A stretch of DNA of 64,000 nt from Acheta domesticus (taxonomy: Eukaryota > Arthropoda > Insecta > Orthoptera > Gryllidae), in the NCBI GenBank assembly GCA_031308135.1, contig JAHLJT010009436.1, positions 138,654,303 through 138,718,302 on the forward strand, given 5' to 3'. Shown piece by piece: positions 22,745 through 35,425 of this stretch. Below the pieces are notes generated by a model that was given only the letters and a program-made list of their open reading frames with translations, was not told the origin of the DNA and did no database searches. Made by a program: the position numbers and the translations under genes. Every line of letters begins with the position of its first letter. Positions within the stretch are counted from its first letter, which is position 1.

Positions 22745-23010
22745 ACAATCTTAAATGGTAGGTTAAGAGTCAATCGACTTTCCCTCCAATATTATCTGCG
22801 GTAAATAAATTAAGCAAACACATTGATATGAAATTTGGACTTGATAAACGTGGAAAAATTAACTTTCAGAGTGATAAAGTGGTAAAAAGCAGAAAGTATT
22901 TAGGATGATAAGCATACGGTCATTTAAGATCTTCAACTACACATTTAAAATCTACACATATCTAACCATTGAAAAATGTGAAATATGGAAAGAAACAATG
23001 AACATGTGAG
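22745..23010 (+). pseudogene. Second R4/Dong-type reverse transcriptase fragment
   Basis: The reading KHIDMKFGLDKRGKINF (near 22823) parallels NISMKFGLDKCAKINL of the first copy. The following HLRSSTTHLKSTHI and LKNVKYGKK parallel the stretch that in the first copy runs through the YLGIEE region. Stops and shifts break it. Only ~265 bp is recognisable, covering the region just after the YMDD motif, so this is an old, heavily truncated copy. Confidence 0.65.
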
Positions 23011-23328
23011 TGAACATTGATTCCTCGCACGTTGCCACTAAGGAAATTAGTTCTGTAAAAGTCTATGTCATATCCTTGGAGGCGTCACCCACCCCACTCC
23101 TAAGAAAATGATGCATCAAATAACAGTTCGAAAAAAGCCACTACTATTTTCAACCTTTATTCTCCTGTTTCTCTTTTCCTCATTGCCTTCTGGTGGTCAG
23201 TACCCTTGCGTGACGTGATCAGTAAACGAGATCGTGACCTTTTGCCGTGAGATTGTGATCTAGTTCATTCAAGTTGCATTTACGCGATATATTAAAAATA
23301 TTAGTCCGAAGTGCTGCGGGAAGCAAAG
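23011..23328. other. Non-coding stretch
   Basis: Nothing recognised. Confidence 0.4.
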
Positions 23329-23722
23329 TAATTGCCTTACTGACAATCAGTGAATCCCAGATAATATTTAAATTTTGATTCACCCATCTCTTTAATGATT
23401 TCAAGTACCTTCTGTCTCGTTTGCAGCGATATGCTTAACATTCTATAGAGCTCATTCGTTGATGTGACGCTCATCGGTTTGTTGATTCTAAGCGCAGCAA
23501 ATGCAGTCCATGTAAAAGTGCAATAATTGCCTTGCAAGCAATCATTGAATCCCAGATAATATTTAAATTTTGATTTGCTCATCTCTTTAATAATGTCAAG
23601 TACCTGCGGTCTCGTTTGCAGCCATATGCTTCACGTAAAACAACATTGAATAGAGCTCATTCGTTGATGTGAGGCTCGTCGGTTTGTTGATTCTAAGCAC
23701 AGCAAATCCAGTCCAAATGCAT
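23329..23722. repeat. ~195-bp tandem duplication
   Basis: Copies at about 23329-23520 and 23523-23722, with a shared core CCCAGATAATATTTAAATTT and shared end CGGTTTGTTGATTCTAAGC, a few indels and roughly 85-90% identity by eye. It may be a two-monomer piece of a satellite. The minus-strand frame 23337-23582 spans both copies and has no known motif. Confidence 0.85.
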
Positions 23723-25440
23723 TCAATACATCCATCCCCATTCACATAAGTCGTGCCTTTTAATCACTAGTTTAGCACGGCGCCTCGGGTGGCTATGTTC
23801 ATGCTAAAACAGTGTAGTAAATCACAGCATTTCACTGTGTGCAATGACGTACTTTTTTCTAGAATTCTTTTCAAGAGTTACATAGAGGGACTAAAACAAT
23901 GTCAATCTATTTTCGGATCACATGAAAAAAAGCTATTGATCAGCAATGCCTTAAATCTACCTAAAAGCGTTTAATATCATTAAGTTAAAAATGTTTTGTT
24001 TTTTCGAAATTTCCCATTTAATGTTCTGGAATTATTGAAAAAAATGGTTATTTCTCCTATCTCGTCCAGATGTGTTGATTGATTGTTTGATGATTCCGGG
24101 CGCGTCAACTAGTCAAGTTGTTAGTCCCATAAGTGTAGTTCATATTTTATTGCGCGACGTGGCGGTGATCTCCCCCTCTGACTGGAGAGATCCAGCGACG
24201 ACCTACGTCGTCTTGTGGGGAATTTCTCCATGTATATCCAATCAGCCAAAATATAGCCATTAGGTATAGCCAACAAAATTATAGCCAAAATATGTATGTA
24301 TGTCACATATAGTACATCACATACATTTTTAACTGATTTTTAATATTGAATAAATAAAATAAAGTTGTTATGAAAATGTTTGCAAACTACCGAGCTGAGG
24401 TCAAAAGAGCTTAAAGGACAACAGTACACAATCCACATTACTTAGATGGCATGTAAGAGAAAACTGATTATGTGATAACTTTGTTCTTAAATTTCCAATA
24501 TAATCGAACACGGAGGGAAGAACTCATATGAGTCAACAAGATAATCACGATTAATGCAACCCCAAAAATGTTCGAATGAACTTCATGACGTTTCTCTTAA
24601 CGCTCTATATTCGATGATTCGTGGACACAAATGGGACTTTTTTATATCTAAATAATTTCAGCCGTTATTTTGTGGTGATTTATATCGCAGATGAATGGGT
24701 CAAAGTAATCGCAAGTATAATATAAATATGTTTTATTTATTATTACAACAACATTTAATAACCATATTAGTTTCTGGGAAACGTACAATGGGTTACTGCA
24801 AAGACATCTACAAACACGTACAATTTTCAAAAGAAATATTTAAAAAAACATTCAAATAATCTACATTACTGAAACGAACCGCATTTGTTCTCATGGTGCG
24901 GTTCCCTTCAAGCTGTCAATACGCGTTCTCGACCCCCCCCCTTGTTCATTTTTTCATGTAAGACCTGCACCGAAATTTCTAAGAAGGTCATTAAACTCTG
25001 TCTCTTTTCACCGCGAGGACAGAAGGAAGGCACGCAGCTGCCACCGGCAAGCCCCAACTCATCACCCACCGAAACAAACGAACTGCCCAACATTATTATT
25101 TATCGTATGAAATTATTCGCTAGGAGACTGCCCTTAGACAGTTGTTCCGCACCCGAGTTTTCGACCCTGACTTCCTTGGAAGCCTACCCCCGACGAGGGT
25201 CTGGGGACCTTTATAGAACAGGCGCACCTCGCGGGCGGTCCTCTAGTTGGTCTGGGATTTGACTCTCACTTCCTCCGCCGATGTCGATCTAAGTTAAATA
25301 TATCCGAACTGTCTGGTTAGGAGAAAGTGAGATCTCGTTAGGGCGGATATCGCGGAGATTTACTTTTCCCGGGCATCAGCCAAGGTTCTTTTATATGCAA
25401 CAAGCGTGACATGGCCACTGTGAATTTTCCGCCATTCGAA
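23723..25440. other. Mostly unassigned, with possible SINE body at its right end
   Basis: No gene recognised. GCGCCTCGGGTGGCTATG at 23780 resembles a SINE box A start but no box B follows clearly. The part from ~25290 may be the body of the minus-strand SINE listed next. The plus frame 24885-25262 has no motif. Confidence 0.4.
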
Positions 25441-25527
25441 AATTCACGGCCCCTGGCCGGGATCGAACTCATGAACTGGGGGTTCAGAGGCCAGTAAGCT
25501 AATGCCTCATTCACCGAGGAGCGTCAC
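25441..25527 (-). mobile_element. tRNA-derived SINE head, minus strand
   Basis: Read on minus: CTCCTCGGTGAATGAGGCAT starts the tRNA-like part, and GAGTTCGATCCC (plus 25459-25470) is a near-perfect RNA polymerase III box B. The body probably continues leftwards (to ~25360 or beyond). It is transcribed by Pol III and moved by LINE machinery if still active. Confidence 0.65.
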
Positions 25528-28500
25528 TGCTCAACAGAAACGGATTTACTCCACATCACTTCAAATTACCAGTGGATCTGGCGCATCTCATAGCTATCCC
25601 TTTCACCCACCCACTTGCAATAGAAACGTCTGTCGAAGACGCTCGCTCGTCACTCCAAATTCACAAACGCTTAACATCAATACGAATTCAACAGGAACAT
25701 TCGGCCTGACCCACTTCAAGCGAGAGAAACGTTCTAGACTCTGACATTAACAACCCTTGCCTCCATGAGAGTTAAAAACGCATCAAAATGTTCATAAACT
25801 GTCAGATGCGCAGGAAACGTACCGATTGAGGAAGCAGTGTCTTAGCAAGAATCCCGCGTTCTAAATTTGGATTACAATTTGGATTACAATTATAGCTCGA
25901 AAAATCCGGCGAGTACATTGGGTGAAAAATTCGCAGAAGCGAAAAGTCTTGACGAAAGAACGCATCGACAAACGGAATAGACGCTGCCAGGCCGCGATCA
26001 GATGCAGATTGATAGCATGAGAGACTGTGACAGTCCCTGATCAAGTTCAGGCCGTTTGTAAGATAGGCGTCCGTAAGACTGACACTAACAGACTGAATAA
26101 ACGTGCAAAAATTAACTTCTAAATTTGCCAATAAAAAATAGTACCATTGTGGAGCTGATATCAAACGTACGGTGAATCTATCGCGCTGCCTGTCCGCCGC
26201 GTAACATCGAACGTGGGACCCTCGGCCTTCGGTCGATCGCGAGAGCGACGGAGACCGCCTCCGCTGCTCCTACTCACGCTGCCTCAACTCGAGGCATCCC
26301 CTTGCGCCATTCTCTCGCGTAAACCCTCGCCTCTTTCATCTCTAGACAACAACCTTTACCCGTTCATAAATTAACTCTCAACGCTTAATATCAAATACCA
26401 GATCATACTATATAAATCTATTATTCTACCCACTAACTTATGCTTACCCAGTGTGTAGAAACCCAGCTCCTATCACCAAACTTAAGCTACAACTAGTAAA
26501 CAATAAAGTCCTTAGTAAGTCAATTAAATCTCTATGGTTTATAGGTAACCATCAAATTCACAGACAACTCCAAATCGATACCGTTCTAGAACATATAAAA
26601 AACTAGCAAACATTTTCTATTCCCCCCTCATCTCACCTTGTTTATAAATTCGATCTAGACCGAACAGCAAATACCCCAAATTGAATCAAATTGAAATTTA
26701 CGAAAGATATATTTAAATCGCTAATAATTTCTAATAGCTAAACTAATAATTTCAAATAGAATCCTTCCCTTTTTCCTTCCTATTGTTCGACACGGCAATC
26801 CTAACAATTTATTCTTTAGACTCAAAATCAAAATTCAATAGCATCTACAACAAAACTAATCAATAACATGAGTAATTTAGCCTCAATTTGTCAAGGAATA
26901 CCCAAATCCAAAATAGTCCGCATGTAAAAATGAAATCCCTCGAAAGACCTCAGGTCGAACGAGAAGAAAATAAATTTTAAAAAATCTAGACAGCTGGTTT
27001 GCTAGAAATTGTAAGTAGAATTGACAGAGTGTAAAATATGTTTTTAAAAAATAAGTTGTAACACGAGAAATTAAAAGTTAAGAACTCTTATCAACATTAA
27101 TAATCTCAAGAAAAGAAGAGAGAAACTGTAGTGCATGCCAAAGAAAACAATTATACATAACGCAATTTATGGGCGGTCTATGACGTATGTGTAATTTTTC
27201 ATTTCAAAAGCATTTTAAAATTTAATAAAAAGAAGTGGGGTCCCCTCAGGAACCATATGTTTAAAATCTTCATCATGCATTGTTATTGATAAAACAAAGC
27301 CCATCCAGATCCCATTATTCATTCCTTTCAAGGCTAACACAGTGGGTCCACACCCCGAGAATTCTCGGAGGTGTGCCGCAACGCAGCGACTACGATCTCC
27401 AACATCGGCCGCGTGCAGGTGAGTTGGTGGATAATTTCGCCATCATCGGTGACCCGGTCTGGCGCCCAATATTCCGGGAGGACGTACACCGCATAGGAGT
27501 GTTACATTACTAATTTGCAATGAGTTCCAATTTCGATTGAAAACTATGCAGTCTCCAGGCAGACGAATGTACATATGGTTTCATTGGACATTGAGGAATT
27601 TCATTGGACATTTCAGGAATTTAAAAAAATTCAAAAACATCTGCCTGTTCATAAGCAAATCTATGCATGTGACAAATCCCACTAAACAGTAAGGAATGCC
27701 TTTCGCTCACCGATCTCAGTTTCCCTCACGAGAAAGGACTCGAAACATTTTGTTGTTATGTTGTTGAATGTGATAAATTCATGGTGGCATAAGACCCAGA
27801 AAGATCAAGTTTTTTCTCGCTGTACATCATCACTTCATTTTCTACATTATTTAATTTCATCTCACTTATATAATAATCGTACTAATTTTTCTCTATTGTA
27901 TCCCTCCGCCTATTTATACTTTTTTATTATTAAATAGAAAAACTAATGGTTCATCGAGTATAAACACTAGTGTAAGTTGTAGCGCGTTGTGGTTAGCAGA
28001 CCGTTTGAAAAGTTAAGGTGAGGCCAAATTCCGCTGTCACATCCTCTGGTTGCTACTTACATGGAGCGAATGAATGGTGATGAATTGATTGTTGAAGAGC
28101 GAGTCACTAGACTCGCGGATCTGAAAATATTCTTTCAGTTACTGTAATCATCACAAAACAGTTGAAAAGTATGTAGACTGAATCCATATAATTGTATCAT
28201 AGACTGTCATACAGTTACACCAATACATCATACAGTTACATCAATAATTAATTCCTTGCAAGTAGTTGAATAATACTATGCTTCTTAAACTTAAACATGA
28301 AATTATTATAAATTGAATTAAGTTACTGGAATAGTTAACTGAATTCTTGGCACAAACTAAATTAGAAATTTGAGTTTAAATGAACAGTGAGACCATTATA
28401 TCACAGATAATTACTGCTGATGATTACAAACGCTTATGTATCGGCATGAGTGAATCAGCTAGTTGATCTGGTGATCTCGAAGATGGCGCTGGCCGAGCTA

Positions 28501-31500
28501 AAGTGGTGGGGGACACTCGGCAGCATTCCGCAGATGCATCATGCGCAGTACCACGTTGTAACAATGTTGCCACACCGGGAATTAGATTTCAATCAAATGT
28601 ACAAGGCGAGAATTAACTTGTGTTACGTAGAAATGTTTAGTTACAGTACAACTGTACATTGCTGTTGCGAATGGCAGTGAGAGAACATGGGTTACACAAC
28701 ACCTAAGATTTAGTTCGTTGTTCATATATACAGCAGTTCACTTCAGAAATGTTAATTTTCATGTCACGTGATTGATTGCACTGGTTTGTTCGTCGTATGC
28801 CATTGAATTGAGAATAAGAGAGTTCCGTACAGCATGGATGATGGTATTAACTAGTTCGTCGTATGACATTGGACTACGAAGAAAAACCAAAATTTTGCAC
28901 ACGCGTAGCTTGTTGTAACATGAGCGAGGGACGCGTACGTCTGAAGCTTGTGACTGCGCTCTCTCAACTAGTCAATGCAGGCACGCAGCAGCCAGGCGAT
29001 ACCGCCGCCTTGGCGCCTGAAGTCGGCGGAGCCAATCAGCGTGCATATTCTTTTGAGAGGAAAGTTGTAACTTGAATTATCAATTAAACAAATTACGTAG
29101 AAAAGTAAGTTATTAAATGTCATAATTTGTAGTGTGCCTGATGCGGTTAAGTTTATAGTGAATAAAATACTGCGCAGGATTTGGGTTCGCTGCAAGCAGT
29201 TCTCGGTACGGGCAGAGTCGGCGGTGAAACGGCAACCGCGATTTTGGGAATCTGAGGATCGCAAGCCGATGTGAAACGTTCTTTCGTAGTTGAATATATA
29301 AAATGAAAGTTTGTACAAATAGTTTATTGTAATGAGATGCGCTTAAATTAGTTTAATTAATTGTAACAGCTTGCTTGCTCGAACAACTAGTCAACATTCA
29401 GTGCATTGCCTGACCGCGGTACATTTGCAACAAAGTACTCAAAATTACACTCGACTCTCACTAGCTTTAGACACTTATCAATGGCAATGGGTTTCCTGTT
29501 TATCACAAATCTATTATTCCTCGTCACCGTAACGTACTTTCCCTGGCAACTGCTTGTTTGGAAAAGTGAACTTCATCCGCCTAAGGTCTGAAGTGTGCTT
29601 CGAAACGTTTCCTACTACGGTCGTTATCCATCCATTTTCAGTAACCGGCTAATTCTGGAATGATCGAAAATTGCACCTTATCCTCAACGTATTGTGTAGG
29701 CAAAGTACGTACTCGCCATTTACATTTTATCGGGTGACTAACTAAAGATCCCGCGTTGCCTGGGTATTTATCGCAATCTATTAAACAGCTCTGCGCGTCT
29801 CGCTTAATGTTTCCCTCAGTGCGCATTACAAACAATGCGTGCACTGCGAGTTGCATATTTATTTTGTATGTAACTCGTCACTCCCTTCCTTCCCCACTTC
29901 TAAGAGTATCATTTTTCCACAGTATTCTTTTCCTCATTGTAGACAATATCAGGTATTAATAAGAGTTCCCTCTTGCAGTACAGATACTTAAAAATGAAAT
30001 TGTATCTGCGTTGAAGAGCCAAGCTGAAACACAAACAAATAAACATATTCGTCTATTTTTCTATGCGGCTTCCATTATTATGTAATAATTATTATATTTA
30101 TTATAAGTTGATTATAATATCAAAAATATGCGTGTTGTTGCTCACATTTTGGAGAAATGAAAAGTAGCATGTATTTGAAAAGCTGTTGCTCGCTTACTAA
30201 TTCCTTTAGAAAGAAATATTTTATACAAAATGTGTAGTAAATTTTATCTTTAAAATTTATTTAATTAATTTTTGTAGGACTTAAAGAGTTATAGAAAAAC
30301 TGTAAAAGTTATAAAATACCCAGAGTTAACACAGGGTCTGGGCGGGCAAAAACGGTGTTTTAATTAATGCCTAGGTACATACAAATAGGCACTCAAAGAA
30401 AATGTTTAATGCCCTTTTATCCAAGTAAAATGTTCTCCCCAACTGGACTATAAACTTCAATATTTGGGTAATTGTCTGTGTGTATGTTATTTTTTCAGGT
30501 ATTATGACAGTAATTTTTGTAATTGTATTTTTTTTTCCTTTCCAGGCAAAGATTTATGTAGTTTATTTATTTTATTAAATGTGTGTTTTTAACGTGTTTG
30601 CATTCTAACTTGCCATGCATCTCATTCGAATTATATAATCATTAGTCAACATTCAACTGATCTACATGGTCGTTCAGACAGCATATTTTAATTATATTTA
30701 TTACCATAATGCACGGTCTATCTCCTGAAATATTAGTCACATCATTAAGTACCACCGTATTTTTGTGTACTGTAATATTTTTTTACAGCAAAGATCAAAT
30801 TGAAATCTCTTTATTAGCAACATGTTTATAATTACCTGGCAATAAATATACCAATTCACAAACGTACGTAAGAACATAAATGTTCAGTATTTTTGGTACA
30901 TAATGTTTACACTATTTTGAATGATGTTAATAGATACATTTTCAAAAACAATATTTTTGTGTATCAAAATCAATTTCACATTATTTAGAGTTTTACATTT
31001 TTTAAATAATTTTCAATAATTTCGATGTACTATCCATTCAAAATTTCGTAAATTCTAAACTATTAAAAAATTCTTTCAAATTTCAATAAAAATTAGTTCA
31101 ACGGTATATCCACGTTAGTGGAATCCGAATGTTGCGAATCACATGACAGTAAGATGCTCGTGTTTCTCGCTTTCAAATTTTTCGCCTCTTAATACATTTG
31201 AAAAAGCAAGATAAATTTATGACATTCAGTTCAAAGTATAAGATAATTTGATGATACAATTGTCAGCGTTGCAAACATAATCAAGGAAATTAATAGTACG
31301 TGCACAGTTGATAAAACAACGTTTTTCGATTAAATGAAGAATAAATATATAAGTCATCAAGAAAGTAATATGGAATGCTAATGATCTTTTATCATAGGCT
31401 AGAAACATTCTTCTGTGCATTTGTATTAGTGGGTCTAAATAATTCTGGTGTCTTCCAATAATTGCATTTTCACATAAATTAAAAGGTTTTCTTGCGTTGA

Positions 31501-32800
31501 GAAAATAATGTACGACTGAAGTAATAAAATACCAACTTAATTTCATAGATATAACCACAAGAATGATAGAAGAGATCGTATCTGCGCTAAAGCATTGATG
31601 GAAAATTGGAATCCCTGAACATGTCAATACAGAAGAAGAGAATTGAAGACATGGCGCTGCAGGTAGAAGTTCTGTCTCCGAGGACAAACCAATCACGTTG
31701 GAGAGCGGTAACACACGGGTAAGCGGCGCACAAAAAACTGGAAACGAGAATTTCGATAACTGGAGCGGAATGTTATTCTGATTTCACAGACTGCACAACA
31801 AAAGAAATGGAGACTTGGGTAGAAAATGTGGATCGCGGTCACAAATCTTGCACACTCAGATTGCATTCGCAATATATCTGCATATCTGTCATGGAACGGA
31901 AGGCAAGGCGCCGACGCGAAACCGCGTGCACGCTCAGAGAAAAGATTTCCGTTTTCCGGTGACGCATATTTTATTGTCTCGTCTTACTAAGCAGATGCGT
32001 AATAAAGAGAAAATTCTGCAATGGTACTGGAAAAATTGGTGATTTTTTGTCATAAAAACTAGTATTGTGGAACCTCTGTATAAAAGAAGGATAATTCATG
32101 TTTATATATTTGTAGTAAATTACTTCTTCTAACACATTGTGCAATCAGAATCTATGTTTTGTGAGCTCTTGACATCGAAAAATTGCTTTAGGGCAAAACG
32201 TCTATCCATTCTTCCATTTTTGAACAACGCTAGCGGCTAAACAAAGTGCAGTATTTTAGCCAAACTTTATATTCTTAGATCGATTTGACTGATTTCGCCG
32301 CGCCTTGAATTTGAAACGGATATTTTGATTTTGGAGATACTTTAAATAAAGCCCCAACGACATTTTTAATATTTTCTCTAAATTTACAAATAATGACAGG
32401 AATATTATAGCACCACTAGTTGGCTTTTTTGTGAGGTGTGAGCAAACGAATAAGATTACGCATATTTTATCTATACTAAATTCTATCACTTATGGATTAA
32501 AGGTGACACGGTTTAGTGATGAAAAATCCGGTTAAAAAACTGACGAGTACACGACAAATACAAATGTGCAACGACCCGACGAATACGAATAAAATGAGCG
32601 CAATTTGTCTCATTGCATTTATTTTATATTATGTGCAGTTCACTGTATAGATTGCATTCGCTGTATAGATTATATAAATATATTATATAGATTATATACG
32701 TACAAAATCACATACTTTAATTCGCGATGGGGATCCAAGAATGTTGGAACCGAAAAATTATATTGTACTCGTAATTCTTTACAATTATGATAAAGTTTGA
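25528..32800. other. Long stretch without recognisable genes
   Basis: AT-rich with scattered GC-richer patches (26160-26300, 27340-27480, 28470-28560, 28900-29040). CGCGTGCAGGTGAGTTGG at ~27410 is donor-like, but no matching exon was found. The largest frame is minus 31226-31714 (162 codons, with hydrophobic segments); I do not recognise it and no splice context supports it. A remnant gene or diverged repeat cannot be excluded. Confidence 0.4.
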
Positions 32801-32875
32801 GCCCGTCGGGTGGCGCATGAACAGCATGCTAGCTTTTCGTGAAGCGATCGCGGGTTTGCTTCGCGGTCTGGGCAA
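32801..32875 (+). mobile_element. tRNA-derived SINE head, plus strand
   Basis: GCCCGTCGGGTGGCGCATGA has a box A-like core and GCGGGTTTGCTTCGC (32850-32864) a degenerate box B, at tRNA-like spacing. The 3' body is undefined. Confidence 0.5.
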
Positions 32876-33552
32876 AAATAGATCGTTAGCTTTTCAATAA
32901 AAATCGTGCCAGTTTCTACAGTAGTCAAGCGAAGAAAAGCTTAGGTCGTCGGAGTTTTTTTACTTAGATGAAGGGAATACTCATGCTCACCACATGTCTC
33001 TCTTTTCTACCTAAGCATAGAAATTAAAGTTGGAACAGGCGTGGGGACACCGTTAGCTAGCCGGACAATCGATCCAATTACCAAATGGAAACATACACGA
33101 AGTTTTAATTGCAATTTGTTTATTGCAATTTTAGGTCAATTTGTTAATTAAATTTTTTAAATGAATGAACATGTCTGCAATCTGGTTCTAGTTATTACTA
33201 TAAATGTATACATACAGACAAAAACATACAGACCAAAAAGGAACATCATAAAAATACCCACAAGTCTAAAACTCTCAATTACTTTTCGTGAATTAGTAAC
33301 GTGTATGAATACGCGTGAAGTATAAGAATTTACGAAGGTTTCGAAAAATGATAAAAAGGATGACAACTTAAAGCCTTTTCCCAGTCACTCTGTCGCGGCT
33401 CTAGCTTAATCCTATAATACCTCTATCGTTCAGTTTTTCAAAATTTAAACTACATTTCAGTCGCATCATTCAGCATTTCTTTATAAACGTATTCACAGAT
33501 TACGTGTAGTCCTAGTAACAATTTTATGAATTTTTCATATTTCTTTTTCTCT
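32876..33552. other. Non-coding stretch
   Basis: The first part may be SINE body. Nothing else was recognised. Confidence 0.4.
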
Positions 33553-33782
33553 AACAAATGATTAATGAAAAATCATGTATAAAGTAAAAAACTAAAAAAT
33601 CAAACTCACTGTCAACGTCGTTGTGATTGTTGTTTTGGAAATTTCGTCGTAATCTAAAAACCTCACATGTTTTGACGCATTTCCGCTCATTGGGAAGTAT
33701 TCCGGGAAGTCAATTTTTGTTCCGCGAGAGAGAGCCGTTTTACAGCCCAAAAAGCGAAATTCCGCCCAATCTGGCAACCCTG
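33553..33782 (-). repeat. Dispersed repeat, copy A (inverted relative to copy B at 62004)
   Basis: Read on minus it starts CAGGGTTGCCAGATTGGGCG, then CGCTTTTTGGGCTG, ACGGCTCTCTCTCG, CAAAAATTGACT, GACGTTGACAGTGAGTTTGAT, and ends TTTTTCATTAATCATTTGTTA. It shares all these blocks with 62004-62379. A CAGGGTTGCC start is seen in some hAT-type ends, but no second terminus or duplication was confirmed. Confidence 0.8.
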
Positions 33783-35162
33783 ATCCCTAATCCGCCTTGC
33801 TGATTGAGTTTTATTCTCGATTTATTCAATCGCTTATGTCATACGGAGAAGTGAACCCTTGCGTTGCACTCCCTTCGTAAATATACCGCGTATTTTCCCT
33901 TCTTAAATATTCCAACTTCCGTTTGATGGGTATTCGTTCAAGTGATTACGAGGAAAAGCAGGCCCTATGAAGAGAGCTGAGCCCCTAATAAAAACGCTCT
34001 TAAATATTGTTATTTTCATCATCACTATCCTTTTTGATGATCCATTCCCTCTTTTTCTCATTAATATATCTTTCCGCAACCGTCATCGAATTATCCTAGC
34101 AGGCGCGGAAACTGAGACACAATGGCTTATTGACAGAAGAAAGGCAGAGGAAACGGGAGAACTCCGCTTTCTGTACGAAATCCGTTTCGTCGACTACAAT
34201 TTACACATGAAGAAACTGGTAATTAAACTCGGTGCTCAAGAGGTGGAAACATGTGCGCTGACCGCAGTTCTATTGGTCGTCCTATCGCCTTGTATAAATA
34301 TGTGTTAGAGCAGGGATCCCAGAACATAAGAAAACGTCCACAGAAAATAAGTTTCCCATTAGTACGTCACATTCAGCTTTTAACTGATTTTGTCGTTAAA
34401 TAAATTAATAGATCAATCAGATGTCCGTTCATGTAACCAAACAAAACCATAACTTCAATCTGTAGCCAACAGCCACAATTCTGCAACTACACGGGCGAGA
34501 GCAATTTCTAGGAAGTGCAACAACGTACAAATACCAGTGCGTGACAGACTATGAAACTGACTGTGGTTTGATGACGTCCATCAACCGATACCGACTGGTC
34601 GTAGCTGCCACTTAACCAGCACGCGATTCCTCCCGCCACCTTTCCTGCAAGCCACCCGGCCGTGCTTCATGGAACGCGACCTCCCGGGAACGGCCTGATC
34701 TGCTCCCCGGCATTCGAACAGATTTTGAAGTGTTGATACTGTATTTATGAAGAGGTACTAATAAGTATCTTCTCCAATCATTTTTAATTATGGAAGTCAA
34801 CAAATTTAATGATTATTCACATGTATGAATAGATTGTAAATAATATTTTAATACAAATAAACGAATCGAACCAGTAACACCATCGCAGCAAAAAATGTAT
34901 TACAATAATCTTCTACAAGTCTATTTTCATGTGTCAGTTGCGGAATGGTGGTTGCAAAAAAACATTCAGTATGTACAATTTAAAATGTTTGCAATCTCGG
35001 CGAAACACAAATTAATAGGATCATTAAAATAATTAATGAAGAGATCATTTGCTTTTTCCAGGCTTATTTTGAAAATTGTTAATCAAAAAAGTGTTGTTGA
35101 ATTAAAATCAATTCTCATTCGCCTTCTCAAATAAATAAATATTTAAATGAAGAGATGAGGAT
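33783..35162. other. Non-coding stretch
   Basis: Small frames only (for example 33967-34308, plus); none recognised. Confidence 0.4.
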
Positions 35163-35425
35163 AGGACTAAGAAGAGGAAGGAAAGATCGCGCACAGTCCG
35201 TAGCCATTTTGTGAGGGAACTGCTCCGGCATTCGTCTCGCATTGATCAGAGAAACCCCGGAAAACTACCGATCAGAGCATTCTGAATCAGAGCACTAAAT
35301 TCGACTCAGCTGTCTAGATGGTGTCGAAAATCCTGCCACTGTCGGAATTCGAACCCTAAGACCTGCCGGTCAGAGGCACTGCGTTGGCATCAGTTGATGC
35401 CTAGAGTCACCTCCGCCGGTTTTTC
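35163..35425 (-). mobile_element. tRNA-derived SINE, near full length, minus strand
   Basis: Read on minus: CCGGCGGAGGTGACTCTAGGC heads a tRNA-like part, and GGGTTCGAATTCC (plus 35344-35356) is an excellent box B. A central block CCGGGGTTTCTCTGATCAATG then GACGAATGCCGGAGCAGTTCC follows, then a T/C-rich tail CTTTCCTTCCTC. The GAATGCCGGARYRGTTCC block is, as I recall, typical of a SINE group common in large-genome (polyneopteran) insects. Confidence 0.7.

Noticed and set aside
27280..27513. Donor-like CAGGTGAGT after a short GC-rich frame
   Set aside because: No acceptor, domain or neighbouring exon could be matched.
31226..31714. 162-codon minus frame with hydrophobic segments
   Set aside because: Not listed as a gene: no recognised family, no splice or promoter support, AT-rich setting.
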